Origin: Brevibacterium permense
Lineage (GTDB): Bacteria > Actinomycetota > Actinomycetes > Actinomycetales > Brevibacteriaceae
Reading direction: 5' to 3'
NCBI RefSeq assembly: GCF_025506275.1
Contig: NZ_QYCP01000087.1
Span: 62,001 to 126,000, forward strand
DNA length: 64,000 nucleotides
Shown one piece after another: positions 1-10,222 of this stretch. The notes beneath the pieces are model-generated. The model was not told where the DNA came from and ran no database searches. It was given only the letters and a program-made list of their open reading frames with translations. Position 1 is the stretch's first letter, and every line of letters begins with the position of its first letter. A program made the position numbers and the translations under genes.

Positions 1-863
<863 letters not shown>

Positions 864-903
864 CGGTGCTTCCGGCGGTCGCTGCCGGCCCGTACCGGTC
901 AGT

Positions 904-961
904 CATCGACTTCTGATCAGCACATCGAGTTCTACCCCGATGACCTGATCAGAAGTCGATG
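904..961. terminator. bidirectional hairpin between convergent tgt and yhhQ
   Basis: Perfect 17-bp inverted repeat (arms 904-920 and 945-961) with a 24-nt loop that itself holds a 5-bp inner stem (923-927 with 938-942). It lies between the two convergent stop codons, so it probably terminates both transcripts. The arms are not especially GC-rich and no long T run follows, so an operator or other role cannot be excluded. Confidence 0.6.
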
Positions 962-1039
962 TCGGCCAGGGACGAAACTCGATCACACTCGTCGGTAACC
1001 GCTTTCCGTACGGGGCCGGCCACTGTGCGTCCGGTCGGC

Positions 1040-1801
1040 CTAAGCTTCAGCCGCGTCGAGTTCGTAGCTGGGTTCGTGGCGTTTGACGAGCTTGATGACC
1101 CGGTAGGTCACAGGCAGGAAGATTATCTCGACGGCGACCTTGTATACGAAGCCGACGATGATGTAGTTGAGGAAGTCGAGCCCCGGGATGACACCGGCGA
1201 AGGCGATGATGCAGAACAGCAGCGTGTCGACGAACTCGCCGACTCCGGTCGACGTGAGCAGCCGCACCCACAGCTTCGACTCGCCCATGCGCTTCTTCAC
1301 CGCCACGAGCACCCAAGAGTTGAGCAGCTGGCCGACGAAGTAGCCGACGAGGGAAGCCGCGACGATGCGCGGGTAGAAGCCGAGCACGGCGGCGAAGGCG
1401 TCCTGGTTCTCGTAACCGGGCCCCGGAGGCGAGATGAGTACGAGCCAGAAGACGAAAGTGGCCAGGATCTGCAGAGCGAATCCGGTGATCACGGCCTTAC
1501 GAGCGGCTTTGAAGCCGTACACCTCGCTGATCACATCGCCGAGGATGTACGCGATGGGGAAGAGGAACGCGCCGCCGTCGGTGACGATCGGACCGAAGCC
1601 GATGACCTTCGTGGCCGAGATGTTCGAGACGATGAGCACCGCGCAGAACACGGCGAGGAAGACCGCATAATAGCGGCCCCGGGAGGAAGCGAATGCTGCG
1701 AATCGTGCAGCCGAGGTGGTGGTGTGCGCCGGATCGGTGGTGCGATCCGGCTGCCCAGACTCAGACTCTGAACGACCAGACTCAGGACTCTTCTGCGACA
1801 A
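1040..1801 (-). CDS. yhhQ: YhhQ/QPTR-family queuosine precursor transporter
   Basis: Integral membrane protein of about 253 residues with six or so hydrophobic segments. The SNISATKV, FPIAYILGDVISEVYG and VGQLLNSWVLV segments are typical of the YhhQ/QPTR family, which imports queuosine precursors (preQ0, preQ1 or queuine, depending on member). Pairing with tgt supports this role. An upstream ATG at 1843 would overlap the preceding M3 peptidase gene by 62 nt; the TTG at 1801 is preceded by AAGGA at 8 nt, so I prefer it. The gene follows the peptidase closely and may be co-transcribed with it. The start is the least certain part; the function call is strong. Confidence 0.85.
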   Translation of the reverse strand: MSQKSPESGRSESESGQPDRTTDPAHTTTSAARFAAFASSRGRYYAVFLAVFCAVLIVSNISATKVIGFGPIVTDGGAFLFPIAYILGDVISEVYGFKAARKAVITGFALQILATFVFWLVLISPPGPGYENQDAFAAVLGFYPRIVAASLVGYFVGQLLNSWVLVAVKKRMGESKLWVRLLTSTGVGEFVDTLLFCIIAFAGVIPGLDFLNYIIVGFVYKVAVEIIFLPVTYRVIKLVKRHEPSYELDAAEA

Positions 1802-4364
1802 CGGTGATTTCCTTCCCTCCGGTGACCGTGAGCAGCTGCTCATACGTCAGGGGCACCATCGAATTCGGTGTCCCCGCGCCGGCCCAGAGAACAGGATAGT
1901 CCTTCAGCGACACATCGACATAGGTGGGAATCTGCCCCGGGTGCCCACAGGGAGCGACCCCGCCGATGACCTGCCCCGTGGCCTCGCGCACGAGTTCCTT
2001 CGACGCCCGGTCGAGAGAATCGACGCCGATGAGTTCGGCGACATGCGCGGTGTCGACCCGGTGGGCGCCCGAGGCCATGATGAGCACGGGGTCGCCGCCC
2101 GAGGAGAAGATGAGGCTGTTCGCGATCGCCCCGACCTCGATGCCCAGAGCTTCAGCCGCTGCGGTTGCCGTCGGCGTCGAGCCGTCGAAGATCTCGATGC
2201 GCGGATCGATGCCCGCAGCCGAAAGATCGGCGGCGACCGCCTCGTGGTTGGGGTGGTCCCACCTCGCCGAGGCGGCTCCGGACTCGGTCTCGGTCGTTGC
2301 CTCCTCGTCCTCTCCGTCGACCTCGGTCACGGGTTCCGCGAGGCCGCGACGGCGCAGCAGCGGGGCGACATCCGGACGGGTGCCGAAGAAGCGTTCGATC
2401 GCCGCCATCGGGTCGACCGAATAGCCGGGGGCAAGGATCGCCTCGCGGAAGGCATCTCCGGCTTCCCGGTTGAGTCCGCCCTGGGACTCGAACCATTCGC
2501 TCACCCAAGCGGCGATGACTTCGGAGTAGAGGTAGGAGTAGTAGCCGGCCGCATACCCGGAGGCGAAGATGTGCCCGAAGTAGGTCGACCGGTAGCGCGG
2601 CGGAACGAGCGGCGAGAAGCCGGCCGCGGCGAGCACCTCCGATTCGAAGGACAGGACTTCGGTGATGTGCTCTCCGGCCTCGAGCGAATGCCAAGACAGG
2701 TCGAGCATGGCAGCGGCGAGGTATTCGATCGTGTCGAAGCCCTGCCCGAACTTCTCTGAGGCGATGAGTGCGTCGACGAGCGCGGCCGGCATCGGCTCGC
2801 CCGTGTCGACCTGCTTGGCGAAGTGGGGGAGGACCTGCGGGTGGAAGCGCCACATCTCGTTGAGCTGGGACGGGAATTCAACGTAGTCGCGGGGGACGGC
2901 GGTGCCGGCCGTCGACGGGTAGGTGGAGTTCGCGAAGAGCCCGTGGAGGACGTGGCCGAATTCGTGGAAGAACGTCGTCAGCTCGGTCGGATTGAGCAGA
3001 GTGGGCCGGCCAGGGCCGGGCTTGGCGAGGTTGAGCGAGAGGGTGACGACCGGCAGCAGTCCGGTCAGCCTGGAGGCCGGAACCAGCTGGTCCATCCAGG
3101 CTCCGCCGCGCTTCGTATCCCTGGAATACGGGTCGATGAGCACGAGGCCCAAGGGACGCTCGTTGACGTCGGTGACCTCATAGACGCGGACATCCTCGTG
3201 CCAGGCGGTGACACCCTCGTACGGGGCGAAGGTGATTCCGTACAGTCCGGTGGCGGCCCGGAAGACGCCTTCGGTGAGGACGGTGTCGAATTCGAAGTAC
3301 TTGGCCACCTCGTCGGGGTCGATGCCGAATTCGTCGGCGCGGAACTTCGCAAGGTAGTACTTGACGTCTTCGGACGCGACCGTCTCGAGGCCGTAGCGCT
3401 CCTTGACCTGCGCAAGTTCCTCATCGAGTTGGGCATTCGCGGGATTGATCAGGGAGGAGACGATATCGGCAGCGGCATCGGGGTTGCCGGCCGTCTGGTT
3501 GTCGATGGCGAAGGACGAATAGGAAGGGTATCCGAGCAGATGCGCCTTCAACGCACGCAGCGCCGTGGTGTCAGCAACCTGGGTGCGAGTGTCGCCGTCG
3601 CCGCCGCGGGATCCACGGGCCATCGAGTTGTTCAGCACATGGCGGCGGGTCTGTGCTGTGCTCAGGGATTCGAGCACGCCCTGTTGGGTGAAGTTGTTCA
3701 GCGGCAGCAGGTAGCCGTCGACGCCGCGCTCGGCGGCACGATTCGCCGCTGCCGCGATCTGATCGTCGTTCATCCCGGCCAGGGAATCGGCCTCGCTGAG
3801 GTGGACGGCCAATTCGCGCGTATCGAGCTGCAGCGCACGGGAGAAGGAGTTCTCCAAAGTGGTCAGTTCGGCCGCGATCGTGGCCATCTGCTCGCGTTCG
3901 TCCTCGCCGAGGCGGGCTCCCGCTCGCACGAACTGATCGATGGTCAGTTCCTGCTGACGCTTGTCCTCGGGGTTGAGGTCGGAGACCGAGACCTGTTCGA
4001 TGCGGTGGAAGAGGTCGACGTTCAGCAGGATCTCGGTTTCGGTGGCCGACAGGAGCTCCCAGGTCTCGGAGATGGCGTCGGTGAGTTCGGGACGCAGGTG
4101 ATTCGACTCGATGGCTGCTGCCACGGAGGCGATTCGGGTCATCGGCACGGACGCGGATTCGAATCTCACCGTGGTGGAGAAGAACGTGGACTCGGCGCCG
4201 TCGGCGACGATCGCAGCCACCTCGGCGCGGGCGAAATCTGTGGCCGTGTGAACCGCTGTCAGCAGCGTCTCCGGGGTGACTGCGGCGAAGTCGGGCAGCG
4301 AATAGTCGGTCTGCGGGTCGAGGAACGCTTCCCAGACATCGATGCTGTTCGGATCTGCGCTCAT
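1782..4364 (-). CDS. M3-family peptidyl-dipeptidase fused to C-terminal YbaK/EbsC-type deacylase domain
   Basis: One uninterrupted 860-residue frame. Residues 1 to about 690 are an M3 zinc metallopeptidase of the Dcp (peptidyl-dipeptidase) type with the HEFGH zinc motif at 467-471 and the GYAAGYYSYLYSE region near the C-terminal end. An acidic, Thr/Glu-rich linker (about 675-700) leads to a complete YbaK/EbsC domain (about 700-860) with IANSLIF, MASGAHRVD and GGVAPCGHP motifs. The position of the usual catalytic Lys in E. coli YbaK is Asn here (IANSL), a variant I believe is common in actinobacterial homologues. Dcp removes C-terminal dipeptides from cytosolic peptides; YbaK-like domains deacylate mischarged tRNA. 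Combining them in one chain is unusual and the joint role is unknown. No signal peptide, so cytosolic. Confidence 0.9.
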   Translation of the reverse strand: MSADPNSIDVWEAFLDPQTDYSLPDFAAVTPETLLTAVHTATDFARAEVAAIVADGAESTFFSTTVRFESASVPMTRIASVAAAIESNHLRPELTDAISETWELLSATETEILLNVDLFHRIEQVSVSDLNPEDKRQQELTIDQFVRAGARLGEDEREQMATIAAELTTLENSFSRALQLDTRELAVHLSEADSLAGMNDDQIAAAANRAAERGVDGYLLPLNNFTQQGVLESLSTAQTRRHVLNNSMARGSRGGDGDTRTQVADTTALRALKAHLLGYPSYSSFAIDNQTAGNPDAAADIVSSLINPANAQLDEELAQVKERYGLETVASEDVKYYLAKFRADEFGIDPDEVAKYFEFDTVLTEGVFRAATGLYGITFAPYEGVTAWHEDVRVYEVTDVNERPLGLVLIDPYSRDTKRGGAWMDQLVPASRLTGLLPVVTLSLNLAKPGPGRPTLLNPTELTTFFHEFGHVLHGLFANSTYPSTAGTAVPRDYVEFPSQLNEMWRFHPQVLPHFAKQVDTGEPMPAALVDALIASEKFGQGFDTIEYLAAAMLDLSWHSLEAGEHITEVLSFESEVLAAAGFSPLVPPRYRSTYFGHIFASGYAAGYYSYLYSEVIAAWVSEWFESQGGLNREAGDAFREAILAPGYSVDPMAAIERFFGTRPDVAPLLRRRGLAEPVTEVDGEDEEATTETESGAASARWDHPNHEAVAADLSAAGIDPRIEIFDGSTPTATAAAEALGIEVGAIANSLIFSSGGDPVLIMASGAHRVDTAHVAELIGVDSLDRASKELVREATGQVIGGVAPCGHPGQIPTYVDVSLKDYPVLWAGAGTPNSMVPLTYEQLLTVTGGKEITVVAEES

Positions 4365-4446
4365 TCTCGACGATTCACTTTCTCAAACGGTTGGGGGTTC
4401 GCTCCGATCCTAACGTGAGTCGACCGACCAGTGCATGATCGCTGGT

Positions 4447-4460
4447 TACACTGGGTTCCA
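4447..4460 (+). promoter_or_regulatory. -10 box placing the start of the AI-2E gene at the transcript 5' end
   Basis: TACACT at 4447-4452 lies 7 nt before the ATG at 4460 and there is no Shine-Dalgarno sequence, which fits a leaderless transcript. No convincing -35 hexamer. Confidence 0.45.
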
Positions 4461-5530
4461 TGGGCACTGGGCAGGGCAAGTCCCTCACACTCAACAGCGC
4501 GTTCCGGCTCGGTTTCACCGGCGCCCTGGGCGTCGGGTTGGCGATCGTGGTGATGACGGCGTTGCAGTCCTCGGCGACCGTGATCATCTATATCGGTCTG
4601 GCGCTGTTCCTCGCTCTCGGGCTCGAGCCGATCGTGCAGTGGCTCGTCGACCGCAAAGTTCCGCGGTCGCTGTCGGTGCTCATCGTCGTCGTGGCCTTCA
4701 TCCTCATCGTCGTCGGTGTCGCACTGCTCATCGCGCCGGCCGTGATCAGTCAGATCCAGACGTTCGTCGCGGATCTGCCCGGGATCGTGGCGAACCTTGC
4801 CACGACCGGGTGGGTGACGGAGCTCGAGGAGCAATTCACCGGCGCGATCGACATCAATGCGGTGTTCGCCAACATCTCGGAGTGGGCCTCGGATCCGAAG
4901 AATGTGCTCTCCCTCGGCGGCGGCGTCGTGTCGATCGGGGCGGGAATCCTCAGCTTCCTCACCGGCGTGATCATCGTCGTCATCCTCACCATCTACTTCG
5001 CCGTGTCCATGCCGACGACCAAATCCGCGATGTTCTCCCTGGTCGCGGCCTCATCGCGGCCGACGGTCGAGTCCGTCACCGAGGAGGTCACTCGATCCAT
5101 CGGACGCTACGTCCTCGGTCAGGTGTCGCTGGGTGTCATCAACGGCGTATGCTCGGCGATCTTCCTCACCATCATCGGCGCCCCGCTGCCGGCGCTGTTG
5201 GCGTTCGTGGCGTTCCTCGCCTCGCTCATTCCCCTGGTCGGCCCGATCACCGGGGCGATCATCATCACCGCTTCCTGCCTGATGGTTTCGCCGGGGCTGG
5301 GCATCACAGCCGGAATCTACTACCTCGTGTACATGCAGGTCGAGGCGTATCTGCTCAGCCCGCGCATCATGAACAAGGCCGTCGACGTGCCCGGTGCACT
5401 CGTCATCATCGCCGCGATCGCCGGCGGAACCCTCGGCGGTGTGCTCGGTGCGGTGGTCGCGGTGCCGGTGGCCGCCTCGGCGCTCATCATCATCCGCAAG
5501 GTCGTTGTCCCGGCGCAGGCGAAGAAGTAG
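4460..5530 (+). CDS. AI-2E family transporter (PerM/UPF0118)
   Basis: 356-residue polytopic membrane protein. Hydrophobic segments cluster in pairs near residues 15-60, 65-95, 145-180 and 215-340, the usual AI-2E/PerM pattern, and the EPIVQWLVDRKVPRS and GLEP segments near residue 55-75 and SPRIMNKAVDVPG near 300 are family hallmarks. Members export autoinducer-2 or other small molecules, and some act as Na+/H+ antiporters, so the substrate is open. It is transcribed divergently from the M3 peptidase gene; a -10 box sits 7 nt before the ATG. Confidence 0.85.
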   Translation: MGTGQGKSLTLNSAFRLGFTGALGVGLAIVVMTALQSSATVIIYIGLALFLALGLEPIVQWLVDRKVPRSLSVLIVVVAFILIVVGVALLIAPAVISQIQTFVADLPGIVANLATTGWVTELEEQFTGAIDINAVFANISEWASDPKNVLSLGGGVVSIGAGILSFLTGVIIVVILTIYFAVSMPTTKSAMFSLVAASSRPTVESVTEEVTRSIGRYVLGQVSLGVINGVCSAIFLTIIGAPLPALLAFVAFLASLIPLVGPITGAIIITASCLMVSPGLGITAGIYYLVYMQVEAYLLSPRIMNKAVDVPGALVIIAAIAGGTLGGVLGAVVAVPVAASALIIIRKVVVPAQAKK

Positions 5531-5545
5531 GGCTGGCCTCGGTCG

Positions 5546-5764
5546 TCAGGGCTGTTGCTCGCCGTCACCGGCGTCGAAGCGGGTGATGATGACGTGGATG
5601 ATGAGCTTGACGATGTAGTATGCGCCGAAATAGGCGACGGCACCGTAGAGCAGGGTGATGAGCAGGTTCCCGTCGCCGAGGCGGGGCAGCGTGATGAATA
5701 CGGCCGCGGTGATCGCCGCGAGATACGGGATCAGACGGAGAACGGGAGACTCGGGTTCGCTCAT
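5546..5764 (-). CDS. small two-TM membrane protein, unknown function
   Basis: 72-residue protein starting at the ATG at 5764. Two hydrophobic stretches (residues 11-26 and 33-60) leave a short polar C-terminus ending GEQQP. It is convergent with the AI-2E gene (15-nt gap) and divergent from the GNAT gene. The frame stays open well upstream, but hydrophobic coding character begins only at this ATG. I do not recognise the family. Confidence 0.6.
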   Translation of the reverse strand: MSEPESPVLRLIPYLAAITAAVFITLPRLGDGNLLITLLYGAVAYFGAYYIVKLIIHVIITRFDAGDGEQQP

Positions 5765-5821
5765 GGTGGCGAGTCTAGCAACGGGACAGTGAAGCACTGT
5801 CGCGGGATCGAGGTGGAACTC

Positions 5822-6346
5822 ATGGTTGAGACTGCATGGATGGCACGCCGCGATGAGCCGGTCCCCGAGGAGGTGGAACGGCTGCTGGCAACCGTGCCCG
5901 AATGGTTCGGGCGGCCGGAGTCGAACGCTGAATACATTGCCGACGCGCGGACCATGGAGACCTGGACTGTGCGCGATGCGAAGGGGCGGGTCGTCGGGGT
6001 CACCCTGGTGGCCCATCATTTCCCGCAGAGCAGTGAGATCCACCTGGCGGTCGTCGACCGGGAAGTCCATGGCGGGGGAATCGGGTCCGCGATGGTCGAG
6101 GCAGTGAGGGCTGACCTTCGCGAGCGTGGAACAAGGCTACTTGAGGTGAAGACCCTCGGCCCTTCGCACAGCGACCCGCATTATGCACGCACCCGCTGCT
6201 TCTACCAGAAGATGGGCTTCCTGCCGGTGGAGGAGACCGACCTGTGGGGTGAGTCCACACCGTGCCTGATCATGATCATGCCGCTCCGACAGGGCGCCGA
6301 CCCATCAGTCCAGGAAGAACAGCAGGAGAAAAACAGCGCAACTTGA
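5822..6346 (+). CDS. GNAT-family N-acetyltransferase
   Basis: 174 residues. The ATG at 5822 has GAGGTGG about 6 nt upstream, so I prefer it over earlier in-frame starts that would run into the neighbouring minus-strand gene. The core shows GNAT strand 4/motif A, IHLAVVDREVHGGGIGSAMVEAV, with a Gln/Arg-x-x-Gly-x-Gly/Ala-like acetyl-CoA loop (GGGIGS), then CFYQKMGF, the standard motif B helix. Substrate unknown. The C-terminal tail after about residue 155 is polar and probably disordered. Confidence 0.85.
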   Translation: MVETAWMARRDEPVPEEVERLLATVPEWFGRPESNAEYIADARTMETWTVRDAKGRVVGVTLVAHHFPQSSEIHLAVVDREVHGGGIGSAMVEAVRADLRERGTRLLEVKTLGPSHSDPHYARTRCFYQKMGFLPVEETDLWGESTPCLIMIMPLRQGADPSVQEEQQEKNSAT

Positions 6347-6423
6347 GCTCAATCGCTGAGACATGGTTGTAGTATGGGAATCAGCATAGAATATGGTGTG
6401 CATCACAGATAGGATGACTCGTC

Positions 6424-7182
6424 ATGGCTGTCCAGCAGAAACCGTCACTTCTCTCCAAGCTCTTCGCTGAATTCCTCGGCACATTCGTTCTCGTCTTCGG
6501 TGGCTGCGGTGCGGCTGTATTCGCGGCGAAAGTGGTCGGCGATGACGGGATCAACATGGGAATCGGATTCCTCGGAGTTGCCCTGGCCTTCGGACTCACC
6601 GTCGTCGTCATGGCCTCCGCCGTCGGGCACGTCTCCGGCGGCCATTTCAATCCCGCGGTGACCTTGGGCTGCGTGCTCGCGGGCCGGACACCGCCCAAAG
6701 ACGCCGTTCCTTACTGGATCACCCAATTGGTGGCCGGCATCGTCGCTGGTGGAATCGTGCTGCTCATCGCCTCGGGCAATCCCGACTATTCGCTGGCGGA
6801 GGACGGACTGGCTACGAACGGCTACGGAGAGTTCTCCCCGAACGGGTTCTCTCTGGTCAGCGTCCTCATCGCCGAGTTCATCCTCACCGCCGTCTTCCTC
6901 TACGTCATCCTCGGGGCGACCGATGACCGAGCTCCGGTTGGAATGGCTCCGCTGGCGATCGGCCTCTCGCTCACGCTCATTCACCTCGTCGCCATTCCGA
7001 TCTCGAACACCTCGGTCAATCCGGCGCGGTCCTTCGGAGTCGCGGTGTTCGCTGGCGGGGATGCGCTCGGCCAAGTGTGGGTGTTCTTCCTCGCGCCGCT
7101 TGCCGGAGCGGCCGTCGCCGGCCTCACCTACAACCTTCTGTTCCCGAAGGCTACCGAAGTTCCCATCACCGAAGGCGGATGA
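6424..7182 (+). CDS. aqpZ: aquaporin Z-type water channel (MIP family)
   Basis: 252-residue major intrinsic protein with six transmembrane segments and both NPA boxes: GHFNPAVTLG in the first half and TSVNPARSFG in the second. The Ser-Val-Asn-Pro-Ala-Arg form and the residues around it resemble AqpZ rather than glycerol facilitators. A TAGGAT box lies 8 nt before the ATG. Its TGA stop overlaps the ATG of a truncated GNAT frame (ATGA), suggesting the two were once translationally coupled. Confidence 0.92.
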   Translation: MAVQQKPSLLSKLFAEFLGTFVLVFGGCGAAVFAAKVVGDDGINMGIGFLGVALAFGLTVVVMASAVGHVSGGHFNPAVTLGCVLAGRTPPKDAVPYWITQLVAGIVAGGIVLLIASGNPDYSLAEDGLATNGYGEFSPNGFSLVSVLIAEFILTAVFLYVILGATDDRAPVGMAPLAIGLSLTLIHLVAIPISNTSVNPARSFGVAVFAGGDALGQVWVFFLAPLAGAAVAGLTYNLLFPKATEVPITEGG

Positions 7183-7413
7183 CTCTGCCGCCCTGGCCCG
7201 CGGAACCACCGGCTTTTGGGCATGTACTGCTGCGAGCAGTGGAAGCGCGTGATGCCGCCATGGCCGGGCAACTGTCGACCGATCCATATGTGCCGCAGAC
7301 GAGTTCACTGCCAGGAAACGCCACCGTGCAGGAGGCCAGTGATTGGGAGAGGCGTCAGCAGGATCGTCATGCACAGGGGACTGGCTTCGTTCCGGTCGAC
7401 GGCTCTGGGAGTT
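7179..7413 (+). pseudogene. GNAT acetyltransferase remnant, N-terminal third only
   Basis: Starting at an ATG that overlaps the aquaporin stop, about 70 codons (to about 7388) read like the N-terminus of a GNAT enzyme (LRAVEARDAAMAGQLSTDPY, then a WERRQQDRHAQGTGF stretch). After that the frame loses all similarity; the acetyl-CoA-binding core, normally another 100 residues, is missing. Right after the break a peptidase fragment begins in another frame. I read this as a deletion scar; the short product is unlikely to be an active acetyltransferase. Confidence 0.6.
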
Positions 7414-7890
7414 CGGCGCCCTTCGCCGTCGGTTCCCCTCCTCCGTCCGGAATCCCCGGCGAACTTCGTCGGCTTCGGCTGTCCGGTGCTCTCTCCGGTC
7501 GCAGGAACTGTCGCGGCCTCCCACGACACTGAGCGTGATCATCTTTCCTACCGCGGTGTTCCTTCGATCGGATACTCGCTGACACAGGCCCGCCGTGTCC
7601 GGTCGGCCTGGCTCGCACTCGCCGGCAACCACGTCATGATCAGATGTGTCGGCGGTGTGGTCGCGCTCTGCCATCTCCAGCATCTCAGCTCACGAGTTCG
7701 GGCAGGACAGCACATTGAGATCGGAGACGAGATCGGCCGGTGTGGAAACTCCGGAAACAGCACGGAACCGCACCTCCACGTCCAAGCGACCGACCGTGTC
7801 GACATCGATGACGCCGTGGCTGCGCGCATCGCGTTCAGAGGCGTCTTGCCGTCGAACGGTTCGATCATCTCGGGAGGGACGCTCGAATGA
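7414..7890 (+). pseudogene. M23 (LytM-type) peptidase remnant lacking its N-terminal part
   Basis: In the frame ending at 7890, similarity to actinobacterial M23 proteins runs from about 7414: a GCPVLSPVAGTV segment, GNHVMI, HLQHLS and GNSGNSTEPHLHVQ, the last carrying the HxH zinc motif. The N-terminal portion with the first His/Asp zinc ligands and any membrane anchor is missing, and no start codon with a ribosome site is present at the boundary. The upstream codons in this frame are Cys/Arg-rich nonsense across the GNAT remnant. The intact ancestor would have been a cell-wall endopeptidase or a degenerate relative. Confidence 0.6.
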
Positions 7891-8157
7891 GAGGCCGGAT
7901 CAGGCGTCGACAGCCCCTACGAGGAGCACCGCAGCGACCACCCCTGTGAGTCTGTGCTCTCTCTGCAGCCCCACGCTCACTCTGCAACCCCATGGAGCGG
8001 GCACGAAGGCGACCATCGTCCATTGCTTTGACGACATTCCGACCGAACGCCGAGGCGTCACTCGAATTCCTCCGGCGAAAAACTCTCGGCACTGACCAGA
8101 ACGGCCCGTCATCCGGGGAGCCATACGCTCAACTTCACTTCGAAATCGTGCAGGCTA
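7891..8157. other. gap without a recognisable gene
   Basis: About 270 nt between the M23 remnant and the promoter of the aldehyde dehydrogenase gene. Short open frames occur on both strands but none shows a domain, a ribosome site or plausible composition. It may be further debris of the same deletion event. Confidence 0.5.
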
Positions 8158-8186
8158 TTGTCCGTATCCTCAGTCCAGCCTAAGGT
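8158..8186 (+). promoter_or_regulatory. promoter of aldehyde dehydrogenase-DUF779 operon
   Basis: TTGTCC at 8158-8163, a 17-nt spacer, and TAAGGT at 8181-8186. Transcription would begin near 8193, leaving a leader of roughly 87 nt with AAGGAG placed just before the ATG at 8280. Confidence 0.5.
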
Positions 8187-8279
8187 GAGAGGACACGGAC
8201 ACGTCCGCGTCGCCCAGTCGATCACGACCCCGCTGAACACCCGAAGGCGCGAACGGACGGACGCACACGAAGGAGTGTC

Positions 8280-9802
<1,523 letters not shown>

Positions 9803-9803
<1 letters not shown>

Positions 9804-10222
9804 TGAGTGAAACAGCCGAAACAGCCGCTCTCGAATCGACACCGACGATCGAGGGCGAAGAGAAGTCGCGGGTGGCGATGACTCAGGCCGCCATCGACCT
9901 GCTCGCCGGCCTCGTCGACAAACACGGACAGCTCATGTTCCACCAGTCCGGTGGCTGCTGTGACGGCTCGTCGCCCATGTGCTTCCCCGAAGGCGACTTC
10001 CTCACCTCGGAAGCCGATGTGCTGCTCGGCCACTTCGAACTGCCCATCGACGATGCCGAGAAGGCCGGACTGGACTTCTGGATGTCGACGGAGCAGTTCG
10101 AGTACTGGAAGCACACGCATCTGACGATCGATGTGGTGCCGGGCAGGGGGAGCGGCTTCAGCGTCGAATCACCGACGGGAAACCGCTTCATCATCCGCTC
10201 GACGCTCATGGACGTCGGCTGA
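9803..10222 (+). CDS. DUF779 protein, aldehyde dehydrogenase partner
   Basis: 139 residues. The SGGCCDGSSPMCFPEGDF segment with three clustered Cys and the YWKHTHLTIDVVPGRGSGFS segment define DUF779. The family is commonly encoded next to an acetaldehyde dehydrogenase and is sometimes named as its accessory protein, but its biochemical role is not established to my knowledge; the clustered Cys suggest metal binding or redox work. It overlaps the dehydrogenase stop by one base and, at its own 3' end, overlaps the convergent CMD-AhpD gene by 54 nt. Confidence 0.88.

Noticed and set aside
2823..4418. Long open frame on the plus strand across the M3-YbaK gene
   Set aside because: A GC-skew shadow: no domain, ribosome site or plausible composition, while the opposite strand has a complete M3 protein.
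6410..6424. Leaderless start for aquaporin (TAGGAT at 6410-6415)
   Set aside because: The distance to the ATG is 8 nt, longer than in the other cases, so left as ambiguous.
10220..10222. Terminator between DUF779 and CMD-AhpD genes
   Set aside because: The two coding ends overlap; I see no hairpin of sufficient strength near 10169-10222.
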